In this document: positions 12,851 through 24,055 of the stretch, piece after piece
Position numbering within the stretch: the stretch's first letter is position 1
How the letters are laid out: each line of letters begins with the position of its first letter
NCBI RefSeq assembly: GCF_001638985.1
Contig: NW_017265134.1
Coordinates: 4,388,462-4,452,461, forward strand
Origin: Phycomyces blakesleeanus NRRL 1555(-)
Lineage: Eukaryota; Mucoromycota; Mucoromycetes; Mucorales; Phycomycetaceae
DNA length: 64,000 nucleotides
Reading direction: 5' to 3'
Notes under the pieces: model-generated
Seen by the model: the letters and a program-made list of their open reading frames with translations, nothing else
Database searches by the model: none
What the model was told of the DNA's origin: nothing
Made by a program: the position numbers and the translations under genes

Positions 12851-13639
12851 TTAATAAAATGGCCCCTTAAAAGATATCATGCATGCCTTTCTCCAAATAA
12901 AAATATATTGCCAGATTAAATTGCACTGCAGATGTCAAAACACAGTGCAAATAGTCTCATAAAGTAATTAGACTAAGTATTGTATACTTATTTATCATGT
13001 CTTGTCTTAACTATGTATTAGATTAAATGATATTTTGTATGCTAAACATTATTTATTTATTTATTTATTTTTAATTTTTAATTTATGTTTAGTACAAAGA
13101 CTTATAAATATTTATATTATAATTATAATTAATTTTATATTTTTATATTTTTCTATGCTCTTAAGGTGCTCTTCAGCGATCTCAGTATAATTATTTTGGC
13201 TATAAGAAAAAAATGGGAAAGTACAAATAAAGTAGAGAGACTGCTTTTTATAATAATCATAATACGCAGCCATAGATTTCACTCCTAAAACTAACGTGAA
13301 ATATCTAATTTAATTGGTACAAAACCTCAGGAAACTACTTGGCAAAACTATATTCAAGAGGCGTTGATATAAATGAAAATAATAGAACCAATTATAGTTT
13401 ACTAAAATAACTGCTCGCTTTCAAATACTTTATTATTTAATAAATATTTTAATATGTCTTTTGCCTTTGTTCCTGTAATATTTACATAACAACTCTCTTT
13501 TTTAAAACAAATATCCTATCAACAATGAACCCTACCTTTACCAACACCAACTACATTTACCAAAATGTGTTGAATATGATTCCTTTGCAAGAAATAATTA
13601 TTTTTCAAGAAGTTTCTTAATCAGGAAGAACCCAAACTG
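12851..13639. other. No gene recognised; possible Helitron 5' end
   Basis: Very AT-rich stretch, including runs of TTTA at 13050-13070. On the minus strand TCTCTCTACT at 13240-13231 is a candidate 5' end for Helitron 1. The right part should contain the left end and promoter of the Harbinger element, but I could not identify its terminal repeat. Confidence 0.4.
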
Positions 13640-14577
13640 TTGGTTGTCCATCTGCCTGAAACGACAATATTATTAAAGTCCTTCTTTGCCTGATAATTGA
13701 CACCAGATTTTATGCAAAGCATGCCATCTTAGATAACTCTGGAAAGACAAGACTATGGCAGAAACTTCACAATGATTTCTGTAATCATCCAGATGTTGTC
13801 TGTTATGCAGCATCTCCTCTCAATGCTGGGTCTGCTAGTAAATATAGAGCTATCAAATATATAAAAGACAAGTTCTAGTCAATCAAGAAGGATTTCCGAA
13901 AGATTACTGCGGAAATCAGAAAAACTGGATCTGGTGAACTTCCTCCTCAAGAAAGGTACATCCACTTTGACAATATGAAGGAAATTACTTTGAGCGACCC
14001 TAGTTTCTTCCCATCCATGTTGATGGAGACAGACCATGTTGTTGACGAAGTTGTTGCTGAAGCCGTGATCAGCATCTGCTATTATGATGGTATTACTTAC
14101 AAGAGCACCCAATTGACAACCCCTTCTTTTGTCTTAGAGGGATGGTCTGAGATGAGCCAGTGATCTTACAGCACTCCCAATCCTGTCCAATCCCCAAGAC
14201 AAGACACAGAACCAGTGTTGACAACTGGGACCAGAAGAACCATGCCATCTGAGCTCCAGCAAGCCTTCCTGAAAAACTCAAGAAGCCAAAATGACATCAT
14301 GGCATCCATGCACAAGCTTCTCAGTACCAGGTACCAAATATTTGAAGAGCTATATGAAGATACTCTTCAGCAGTATAGACTGGATGTGACAGCACCTCAA
14401 GAAGCAAGACGTTTGGATTGGGAGAGTAGAGAGCTGATTGCAACATGTGAATATAATAGACGAGTTATAGCTGATGAGAGAGAGGAAGAGTTAAGAAGGT
14501 CTCTATTAGAAATATTTTCTAGATGTAAAAGATCAAGAAGTCCATTATCTTCCCTCACTCATATAAATGAGTGAAAT
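13640..14577 (+). pseudogene. PIF/Harbinger Myb/SANT-like protein
   Basis: Plus-strand frame encoding a Myb/SANT-like DNA-binding domain (DNSGKTRLWQKLHNDF near 13735-13782, then SASKYRAIKYIKDKF). An in-frame TAG follows at 13876, and a second stop at 14161 divides the rest. After it comes a hydrophilic C-terminal region (14215-14574) rich in Arg and Glu, with RRLDWESRELIATCEYNRR. PIF/Harbinger elements carry such a second protein, which helps nuclear import and DNA binding of the nuclease. The convergent nuclease fragment downstream supports the assignment. The start lies upstream of 13640 and is not resolved. The two in-frame stops make it a pseudogene. Confidence 0.7.
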
Positions 14578-14705
14578 TAATAAAATCATCTATTTTTTCT
14601 TGCTTTTTCTTATATAATAATATATTCATCATTAATTACCTCTTATTTAACTCATTAACAATATAAAAGCATAGCTTTTCAAATCATTTTGATCCAATTT
14701 AAAAC

Positions 14706-15186
14706 CTATTTTAAAGAAAATATATAAATGTTATATGAGACAATATATAAAGAATCTTTCTCTTCATTTCTTCTAAGTTTTCTCTCTGTACTAAGTCTAG
14801 CTCTTGATTGTGTAGAGAGTACTGGCATAATGGTAGCATCATCATCATCATCAGAGCCATCGTCGTCACAATTATCATTGTTTACAATATCTAAAGTTGT
14901 ATCATCCATGTTATTGGTACGAGCAAATCCATACATTGCAGGTTCTTCATATTGGGAATTGTCAATGTCTTGTTGCAACATATCAGCAAGATACTTCTGG
15001 CTGTCTCCATACATAATACACAGATTATACAAGATACAACATACTGTTATGACTTCACACATTCTTTCTGTGGTAAGAACATACAGATGCTTAAACATAA
15101 ACTGCCACCTGATTACAAGCAATGCAAATGCATTCTCAATAGCGAATCTGGTAGGCAATTGTATCTTGTTAAAGTGCTTTTCACAT
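14706..15186 (-). pseudogene. PIF/Harbinger nuclease, 3' part
   Basis: Minus-strand frame with the C-terminal half of a Harbinger DDE nuclease. LPTRFAIENAFALLVIRW near 15160-15105 contains the conserved IENAFxxLxxRW block with the last catalytic Glu. VCCILYNLCI follows near 15055. An acidic tail (DDDGSDDDDD) follows and the frame closes at 14706. The gene is cut at 15182-15186 by the gypsy element. The adjoining upstream segment reappears at 20382 on the far side of that element. Confidence 0.8.
15182..15186. repeat. Gypsy target duplication, left (CACAT)
   Basis: CACAT directly precedes the left LTR and is repeated at 20382-20386 directly after the right LTR. This fixes both element ends. 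Confidence 0.92.
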
Positions 15187-15412
15187 TGTAATAATCTAAA
15201 TAAAAGAAGAGACTTGGAAAGTACAATGAAACTTCTTTTATTATGAAAATTGAGAGAGAATCAAAACATTGTGATCTTTTACTTCCTTTATATACATTTT
15301 AATCTAAGGACTGTCTTATTTGTTTCAATAATTTAATTGTGTGCCTTTGGGTCCAGTTACACTCTTCTATAACATTGATATTCCGCCTACTCAGAAGTAT
15401 CTGTGGACTTCA
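15187..15412 (-). repeat. Gypsy 3' LTR
   Basis: 226 bp, TGTAATAATC...GACTTCA on the plus strand. It is the mate of 20156-20381 with about 94% identity by eye. Confidence 0.92.
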
Positions 15413-15672
15413 CATTACTCACTTCCAGGTTGGAACAGCTGTTTTTTTTTATTGGATGATACGTCTTGTTGCTGTTGACCAGACAGAGATCTTTATTTGC
15501 GTTGGTACTTTTGGACACCTGTCAAGTTTGTTATTTGACTCGTTTTTTTGACTGGCAATATACTGCGGGATGTATTCTGTTCTTGTCTTTGCCAATATTT
15601 TTTAATAATGCTTAGGTCATTAAAATTACTTGTGGGTTCTCACGTGTCATGTTCTGATGTGTAATTCTTCTA

Positions 15673-18600
15673 TCATACTCTGTATACATAGCTTCCTTGT
15701 TCTTTGCAGTGATCTATTATTGCCTGTATTTCATAAAAACTGTCAGTTGAAGTAACTGTGTCTTGGGAGATTAGTTTGATTTGTGATGGTGGGATATTGC
15801 GTGATAGTAATGCGCCTGTTTCATCCACTAGCACGTAGCTTCCTTCTTTAGTTTTACCTTTGATTGTAAATGGTTCTTCATATCTAAGATCTGTTTTGCA
15901 TTTGCACAATATGTTTTTTATTATGACACTGCTTTCATTTGGGAATTCATGAATGATGTTATAGTTATCATTGAATTTTCCTTTGCCTGTCGCCTGCACT
16001 GCTTTAATGTGTTCTCTTATAGCTGGGAAGACAATTTTTTTTATTTCTTCTATTCTTTTCTCAAGTGTCTTTACATTATTTGTTGCAGTGTGGCTTCTTT
16101 GTTTTTGATAGTCTTTGAGACCATTGGGCTCCCTTGCAAACATAAGAGCAAATAGTCTTGAACCATGTAGTGTGGCAAGTTAGCTATTGATAGCAAGTTG
16201 TGTGCTAGAAACATATAAGTCCCAATCCTTCTTAGCTTCATGTAATTATTTGTGAATTACTTGCTTAGTCGTGTGTACCCATTTTTTGGCGATACCATTT
16301 GCACATGTGTGGTAGGGTATGACTAGTCTATGATCAATTCCTCTATTTTGCATGAACAGTTTCACTAATTCGTTCACAAATTCTGTGCCATTGTCTGACT
16401 GAAGTACTTTGGGTAATCCATAGTTGCAGAATATCTGTACTAATTGCGTGGCAATTGTGATTGACATTTTGTCCGGTATTTCTCTCAGGACACAGAATCA
16501 AGAGAATATATCTCCCATTACCAAGATGTAATGGTTTCCTTTATGCGATGTTGGATAAGGTCCTGCTAAGTTTATTGACCAGTGATCTCCTGGCCTGTCT
16601 GCCAAGATTGGTTTTAATGGGTGGTACTCATGTTTAATTATATTAAATCTTTGGCAATCTATACAGCTCTGAACTGTTTTTGCCACATCTTGTTTCAGAT
16701 TGACCCAGTGTATTTTATCACTGTGTAGGGTAGCTACAATTGTATCTGTGCCAAAATGGCCCATTAGATGTGCATTATCTAGTAATTGCTACCTCTTCTC
16801 TTGTGGTGGTATCATCATTTCCAATGGTTTATTCATGTGTACCGCTGTAAGTTTTGTGGACACGTGTGGTAGATGTTTGGTAGTGTTAACTACTAATTTA
16901 TCCCCTTCTAGTGGTTTTTCCGAAGTGAAAAGTTGCAAAAGAACATCTGGTAATATGTTGTCGATGCCAGGGTGGTGCACAATATTGTAAGTATAATCAC
17001 AGAGAGTGTCAAGCCAGTTAATCATCATGGGATTGGCTTGTTCTTCTGTGTGTAAATATGTGAGAGCTTTGTGATCCGTGTATAATGTAAAGCGTTGTCC
17101 CCATAAAAAACTTTGAAATTTGGTAAGTGCATATACAATGCCAAGCAACTCTTATTTGGTTACTGCATAGTTGCGTTCTGACTGTGATAGTGAACGGGCC
17201 ATAAACCCAATGTAGTGGTATTGATTGTCAATAATTTGATATAGTACTGCACCAATACTTGTATTAGATGCATCAGTAGCCACTAAAAATGGTTGCCAAA
17301 TATCGGGGTGGCTGAGTACAAGTGCATGCGTAAGTGCTTGTTTCAGACTATTGAAAGCAGTAGTGTGCTCATTGGTCCATAGTGAATGCAGAGAATCTGC
17401 ACTGCGCAATTTGTCTAACAGCGATGACAAGCATGAGAGATTAGGGATGTGTTTTCTAAAGTAGCTGACTAGGCCAAGAAAACGTTGTATATCTTTTCCT
17501 GTTTTAGATGTAGGCTAATTTTGTGTGTTGTGTACCTTTCAAGAGTCAAGGTCAATGCCTTGAGTGCTAACTGTAAAACTCAATAAAGATACAGATGTTT
17601 GAGCAAAATAGCATTTCTGTGAGTTCAGTATAAGTTTAACATCAATCAGTTTTTGTATGACAGCTTGCACATGTTTGACATGGTCTGTCATATTAGATGA
17701 GAATACAACAATATCATTAACAAAAGCTGTGACATAGGGTGTGTTCCTGTAGAGCTGGTTGACCACTCTTTGAAATTTGGATGAGAGTGGTTTGAGACCA
17801 AAGGGGCATCCACGAAACATGTATTGAATTTTATCAAAGGTGAAAGTGGTTTTGTGCCTATCCTCCTGATGTATTTGAAATCTGTGAAAAGCACTCTTCA
17901 AATCTAGTGTGATAAAAACAGATGCTTCCAACAACTCTAAGAAGAGACCACTGATAAGAGGAAGAGGAAAGTGGTCATCTAGTAACAAGTTTTTGATGGC
18001 TTGAGGGTCTAAACAGGGCCGTTTGCCTGTAGGATTGCCAAATTCGTCTTTCTTTGGTGCGAAAGTTAGAGGGCTATTCCATCTTGTGTTGACTGGTGCA
18101 GTTTAAATGGTGCCATCAGCTAACCATTGTTCAATGCGTTTGGCCATTAAAGATACTAAATCTAGTGCTATAAAATACTGTCTGCGGTAAACCACCTGTC
18201 CTGGTGGTGTTTCTAAACAAACAATAGACTCTTTCATGGTACAAAATGAAGGTATAGGAATTGCTGCATTGGCTTCAATATATGATTTTAGTTGAGTCAT
18301 ATAATATTGTTGTTCTGCAGGGGTGCCTGCTGGTGACTCATTTGGCTTAGTTTGCTCATCTATGGGCTATGGTTTTTAGGGTGTATTAAACTTATGCTAT
18401 GAATCAGCTAAACTCAGTAGATATATTCCCAATTGAGACATTAAGTCTGTTCCAGTACTAATATCAACATATTCTGAAAGATTAAGTACTTCAAAAGAAT
18501 GAACAAGAGATTTGGAGTTGTAAAAAACATTTATTGATAAAGTAACTTCTATTCTATGGGCAGTTGCATTGTTTGTGACCAGAACAATTTGACTCACATG

Positions 18601-18690
18601 TGGCAAAACCTTCCAACCGAATTTGGTACAAGTGTTGGTGTTGACGGAGCTGATCGTTGCTCTTGTGTCTACCAAGGCCCATAACCACTA
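15673..18690 (-). pseudogene. pol: Gypsy pol: protease, RT, RNase H, integrase
   Basis: Domains in order on the minus strand. The protease-like motif ALVDTRATIS lies near 18675, where canonical DTG is DTR. RT: TLDLKSAFHRFQIH near 17905, RGCPFGLKPL near 17815 and AFVNDIVVFSS near 17725, where the YxDD box has become VND. RNase H: LVATDASNTSIGAVLY near 17280 and YTDHKALTYL near 17075. Integrase: an HHCC zinc finger at about 16765-16640 (SCIDCQRF), then a first Asp block near 16520, QSDNGTEF near 16400, and AKKWVHTTKQ near 16275, where the catalytic Glu appears to be Lys. The C-terminus is at 15673. Stops break the frame at least at 18395, 18102, 17538, 17151, 16788, 16497 and 16245. Several catalytic losses are G-to-A type changes. 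Confidence 0.9.
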
Positions 18691-18828
18691 TCCTTCTAAA
18701 GTGATAGGAACAAAGTGGGAGTGAGTGAAATGTTTAGATTGATCTGTGTATTTGTCAGTGTACTTATAGCTGTTGTAGAAAGATAAGTCCAAGTCTGTGT
18801 CTAACAGACTGTCTTCAAGGCTGTCTGT

Positions 18829-20082
18829 TACATCACTACTGTTGCTGGTGGCGCTGATGGAGGTGGCTGGGGACGAGGGTGCCGAGCTGTCAGAGGTCTG
18901 AATGGATCAGACCACCATATAGGGTGCTTTATCCTTGTTGGTGGTGCTGCTATCAGAGAACTTGCTGTGACAATGGTGCCCATAGAACCAGTTCTGTCCA
19001 CAGTGGCAGCAGGGATTGGCATGGCAAGCAGAGTTGGCAGTCTTCTGCTCTACCTTTGCTGTGGCTTGGTGCTCTGCAATGATGTCTTTGGCAGCACAGC
19101 AGTTAGCAGTATCATGATTACATGTACCATGAAATCGACCTGTCAATTCAGACATGTGCACTGGGCAATGACTTTGTTGAATGACACGATGAGAGTCTGA
19201 CTCCTGCCTATATCTGCGAGAAGATATGCTAGAAGAAGCGTGGTGGCTTCTTGTGTGTAAACTGTTGTGTCTACGGGGAAGGATTGTATGGAAATCCTTG
19301 CGTTTGATGACTATGCTATAGATTGAGCAAGCAATCTGTGCAGCATATATGATCATGTCTCTTTTCTTGGTAAATAGATTTATCTGAGTCAAGTAGACAT
19401 GTCTAGAGAGACGAGAAAGCAAAGTGTTAGTGTAATGTATAGCTATTATCAAACAGTCATCTATCTGTGTACTGCGACGGGCACGTTGAAACCTGTCTGT
19501 GTATTGTGACACAGATTTGGTTTCCTTCATCTGAAGGGTCATTAGCTCTTGCAGGTGATAGACTTGGCACTCGACATTATTTGCACTGTTGATCCCTATG
19601 AGATCATTTCTGACCAGGGACCAGGGCAAGTTGACGGAGTCACAATGGTTGTCATGAAACCATGCTCTTTGCTCCAGGGAGAGGACGTGAGGCAGGAGAC
19701 AGTGCCAGTTGTTGTCTATATTCTGACTATGTGACTGGATAATCACTTCAAAGTAATCCAGACATTCCTTGGCAGTGGCATAGACCTTCTCCTTGGAGTC
19801 CCACTCATGGTCAGTCTACTAAATCATTAGTAGGTTACTGGGGACAAAGTTTGAACCAGAAGATCTCTTGGAACTGTTGGTAGCTTGGCTGAACAAGATC
19901 TGCTTCAGCACGTTCTGCATAATGGCCAGGTCTTCCTTGGTAGTGTTGATTGCCTTGTTCAGAACATCCTTGACGTCTTTGGGTGCAGTGTCACTGGACT
20001 CAGCTAGTTCATTGCATAAACATGCTACCTTCTCTTGCATGTCCTTGATGGATGCTTCCGTTCTTTTGCGAGGCAAAGACAT
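18829..20082 (-). pseudogene. gag: Gypsy gag
   Basis: The start is at 20082. An N-terminal helical segment (codons 1-87) ends in a stop at 19819. A second open stretch from 19746 to 18907 contains capsid-like sequence and near its end a CCHC-like knuckle (CCHCGQNWFYGHHC). That knuckle is of the kind that binds nucleic acid in retroelement nucleocapsids. The link to pol is Ser-rich and acidic (18906-18780). Stops between the two halves and after 18907 show that it is broken. Confidence 0.8.
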
Positions 20083-20155
20083 AGTGGTGTTGGAGGTGGG
20101 TAGACATTGTTTGCAATGGATTAAAAAAATTTAGGAAAGAATTCACTGTAAAAAA

Positions 20156-20381
20156 TGTAAAAATCTAAATAAAAGAAGAGACTTGGAAAGTACAGTGAAA
20201 CTTCTTTTATTATGAAAATTGAGAAAGAATCAAAACATTGTGATCTTTTGCTCCCTTTATATATATTTTAATCTAAAGACTGTCTTATTTGTTTCAATAA
20301 TTTAATTGTATGCCTTTGAGTCCAGTTACACTCTTTTATAACATTGATATTCCGCCTACTCAGGAGTACCTGTAGACTTCA
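20156..20381 (-). repeat. Gypsy 5' LTR
   Basis: 226 bp, the partner of 15187-15412. As the element is on the minus strand this is the promoter-bearing LTR. The internal sequence next to it (plus strand 20139-20155) does not match a tRNA 3' end that I recognise, so the priming mode is unknown. Confidence 0.92.
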
Positions 20382-20470
20382 CACATGTCCAACAGTTGTT
20401 GAATGGCTATATGAAATCATGCAATGCTTAAAAATTGAATATGCTGAATCTGATATCATTACATATGTAC
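20382..20470 (-). pseudogene. PIF/Harbinger nuclease, fragment beyond the gypsy insertion
   Basis: On the minus strand this encodes SDSAYSIFKHCMISYSHS, matching the GDSAYPLxxxLMTPY block that normally precedes the IENAF block of Harbinger nucleases. With the gypsy element removed it lies directly upstream of 15181, with one base of frame difference. Further upstream (above 20470) similarity fades, so the N-terminal half of the nuclease is missing or unrecognisable. Confidence 0.72.
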
Positions 20471-21335
20471 AAGTTTAGATATAGTGTAAATAATTATGTA
20501 TTTTTAAAAACATATCTTCTACTATGTATGATCTTGGATTAGGAAAGAGTGCTCAGGGATTGTGAATCATATCATCAAATTATATAATATCCTAGAGAGA
20601 TATCTCTGCACGTGACTTACGTTCGCACTTTTAAATCACTAAGAACATAGGAAGTTACTAAATCACATGACTTATGTTCAAACAGTTAAAAAGAAAAGAA
20701 GTTATTAATCACATGACTTACGTTCAAACCATTAAAAAGAAAGAAAGATACTCTGCACATGAGTTATATAGAATCTAATCATCTTTTAATTGTATTCAAT
20801 ATCTTAATTATTGATAAATCTCTATTTTAATGTAAATCATGTCTATATAACAAAATGTGTTTACTATTAAATCACTGTTTGCTTTGAACATCTTTGAAAA
20901 TTATTTTTTTTTCTTATTACTACCAACTATTATTATTATTATACTTATAAATTATATATAAATAAATAAAAATCAGATCATTTTTAATTGTATTGTAATT
21001 GTAATAAAAATATATCAATCTAAAGAATAAAGAGAATATATATATATATCACTGGAGTTAATACCAAAAGCTATTCAATATAAATAATAAATAAAATAAA
21101 AATAAAAATAATGATTCATTTGTATGTTACAATTGTGCTGAGTCCTGATACCTGGATTTGGATTAATTAACAACAAAAAAAGAAAAATGTGTTAGCTATT
21201 ACTACTTTTTAATTTAAAAGCAAAGATCATTAATATTATATACTACATTTTATAATAATAGCTGATAAAGTAAAATGAAACATATGATTTTGCATTGACA
21301 ATTGGATATTTAAGAATTTATATATACTGTTATTT
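20471..21335. other. No gene recognised
   Basis: AT-rich sequence. A 25-30 base phrase around ATCACATGACTTACGTTCAAAC recurs loosely three times at 20600-20730 (each with ACTTACGTTC). No open frame of interest was found. It may be host intergenic DNA or old Harbinger sequence. Confidence 0.45.
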
Positions 21336-21523
21336 CAAGAAGCTATATTGAACTGTGCACTTTTCGCAGCATTTGTAATTCGATACACATGGTAACTCCA
21401 AGAGGCTATACTGAACCGTGCACTTTCTGCAGCATTTGTAATTCGATACACATGGTAATTCCAAGAGGCTATACTGAACCGTGCACTTTCCACAGCATTT
21501 ATAATTCGATACACATATTAATT
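21336..21523 (+). repeat. Three tandem 63-bp repeats
   Basis: Three near-identical copies of a 63-bp unit (GAGGCTATACTGAACCGTGCACTTT... ending ACACATGGTAATTCCAA). Equivalent points lie at 21342, 21405 and 21468, so the period is exactly 63. Each unit contains GTGCACTTT and GCAGCATTTGTAATTCG. The array lies about 450 bp upstream of the first Helitron 2 exon. Confidence 0.88.
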
Positions 21524-21966
21524 ACAAAAGGTTAACTCACGCTACTTTGACAACTGACTGTTCCTTTTGTCACCTTACTTTTATTACTGTAACAAGACAT
21601 TCTAATGAACTTTTACAGCTATATTCTACTTGATTTAGCTACTATTACTTGAAGAAGCCATCTTACTGTGCCTTGACACATGAATTTTACTCTATTATTC
21701 AATATTACTTGAAGAAGATATTCTTTTGAATTTATTCTAATTATCATATTACTTCAGCACATTGTTGATTTGCATATGATTCAAATCTATTTTAAATTAT
21801 GACAAGTCTGTCATTATTAGTATAATTGTTATTTTGAAAAAGAGTATATATAGGGTGTTGGTAAAGTTCATGTCTTTCAGAAAAATAATAATCTTACATA
21901 TACTCTTTACTATTTCTCTATCCCCACCTTAATTGCAAAACCAATTACAATTTATCAAATATCAAT

Positions 21967-24039
21967 ATGACTCCTGTTGGACCAGTTTGTGCTTCATGTA
22001 AACAATTGGGTCACAGCAGGAGATCAAATTTATCCTTCCCTTTGAACCCAAGAAACAAAACTCTCTTGATCTCCCAAAAGAGAACCAGCGATAATCTCTC
22101 TACCCAAGAAGAATATCAGACTGAGAGTAGTAGAGGTAATATTACAACAGATTACTTTAATCCATTGGATTGACTTGCATAATTTCTAACTTATTTGCTA
22201 TCATCTGCATTTATATGATTATTTAGCTGGTGCTTTGAGACCAAAGGTGGAAACTGTTCAGAATCATGTGGTTCTTACCATAGCAGAAATAATTGCTCTC
22301 TTCCGTGCTGACCAATATTCTGCAGAGAGTAGCCGAGATAAATAAATGGAGCAAAATTGATTAATATTCAGCAAAAATTCTAGTAATTGTTTCTACTCTA
22401 TATATTTCTCTATTCAGCTGCTGCTTCAAGACCAAGAGTTGAAGCTGTCCAGGATTCTGTTGTACCAACACAACCAATGTCAATTGACCTCTCCTTTACA
22501 GAACAATATATTGCAGAGAGCAGCAGAGATACTTTTTAAAATTATATATCAATTGCCATAATTATTAATTATTCTATACTATTTTTATTGTAGATCTAAC
22601 TGCTGCTTTTGAGAGAGTCTTGAATTTGACAACCACCACTGCCATTACCACTGTCACTGTTATTCCCCACTGTTCCAGCTGTAATGCAATTGGCCACCTA
22701 TGGAGTAACAGCTTGCAGTGTCCTTACAACAGATGGCACCACACTTTTGTTCCTGGCCAGTTAGCTGTCACTCATAACATGGCCTGGCGTACCACCACCT
22801 CATTACCTCCAACTGACAACAGAGGTGCCATGAATGTACAATACCAATTCTGTGAAGCCCTAATGTAGATTCATGAGAAAAACTACACATTCAAGGCAAA
22901 CAACATCAAGTTCTCTATGTGCTGCAGACTCGGGACTGTCATTCTTCCTCCCTTTGAACCCACCCCTCCTGGAATTGCAGAACTTTTGGTACACAACACT
23001 CCTGCTGGAAAAGCTTTCTTCGAAAAGATCAGACCGTACAACAGCACAATGAGTTTCACTTCCATAGGAGAACATTGATCAGTCTGTTGCCAACAATATC
23101 GGTGGTGTATACAACTTCCAGATCCATGGGACCATCTGCCACAAGATTGGGTCAGTCTTTCCAACGACCCAGACTCAGATGGATCAGCCCAAGTTTGCCC
23201 AGGTTTATATATTTGACCCAGCCTCTCAGGTCGACCATAGACATTGCAATGCCCCGGAATTAGACAGGGTAATCTTGGAAAAGATTCAAGCCATTCTCAT
23301 GTAGGTTAATCCATTTGTTTCCCTCTTCTGTTCTATGCATCAAGTCGCACGGGATAATGGTGGAACAGCCAACATGACCTTTTGCCTGGCAGAGTCTGGC
23401 CCAGCAGACTAGTGATGGTACAATTCTCCCATTGTTGAGGAAGTGGCAGTGTTGATGAGTGATACTGAGCATAATGAGGCAAGAGACATCATTCTGCATA
23501 CCCAGACAAACTATCTCCACAAGATCAATGAGTATCACCGCAACTATGATGCTTTGCAGTATGTCCTACTCTTCTCTTCTGGTGATTTTGGCTGGACCGT
23601 CGATAGATATACTCCAACAGGGTCAAAGATCTCCACCATGGACTGGTACGCTGACCGTCTCATATACCATCCCAACTCTATGCACCTCCTCCACCGTTTT
23701 GGCCATCTTTTTTAACAGTATATTGTCGATATATATGCCAAGATTGAACATAGCCGTCTTGAATATTATGTTCTGAACCAAAAAAAGATGCGTGCAGAAC
23801 TTTACAGTGATATCCAGAATGCAGTCCACCTCAATGACAATGATATGGCAAATCTTGGTCAGCGAGTGATTCTTCCTTCCTCCTTCCTTGGCAGCCCACA
23901 ATGTATGCATGAATTTTACCAAGATGCTATGGACATTGTGCGCCACTTTGGCAAGCCAGATCTCTTTGTGACCTTTACCTGCAATCCCACTTGGCCAGAA
24001 ATCACAAATTCTCTGTTGGGTGGACAGAGTGCCAGTGAT
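21967..24039 (+). pseudogene. Helitron 2 RepHel, 5' part
   Basis: The first exon at 21967 encodes a zinc-knuckle-like start (VCASCKQLGHSRRSN) and ends in TESSRG before an intron. Exons at about 22227-22337 and 22418-22529 are duplicates of each other. From about 22600 the main frame follows: CSSCNAIGH, then the Helitron N-domain with an in-frame TAG at 22866, frameshifts near 23080-23100, and TAG codons near 23302 and 23411. The Rep region has FVTFTCNPTWPEI near 23965-24005. The gene then meets the CACTA element at codon SD|R. Removing the element and one GAT copy restores the frame (ASDRPDL). Confidence 0.85.
24037..24039. repeat. CACTA copy A target duplication GAT (left)
   Basis: GAT at 24037-24039 is repeated at 31618-31620. 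CACTA elements make 3-bp duplications. The interrupted Helitron codons confirm that only one copy is ancestral. Confidence 0.93.
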
Positions 24040-24055
24040 CACTGCAAAAGGAGGG

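Larger units (their letters stand above)
15187..20381 (-). mobile_element. Ty3/gypsy LTR retrotransposon (full length, decayed)
   Basis: A 5195-bp element on the minus strand. It has two 226-bp LTRs (15187-15412 and 20156-20381), CACAT target duplications, and gag, protease, RT, RNase H and integrase in the order of Ty3/gypsy. The LTRs differ at about 13-14 of 226 positions by eye, nearly all transitions, so the insertion is not very recent. It landed inside the nuclease gene of a Harbinger element. The coding region has many stops and no gene is open. Confidence 0.93.

Noticed and set aside
13231..13240. TCTCTCTACT as the definite Helitron 1 5' end
   Set aside because: It looks right for a Helitron 5' end but is preceded by G instead of the expected host A and was not confirmed by a second copy, so it is kept only as a candidate.
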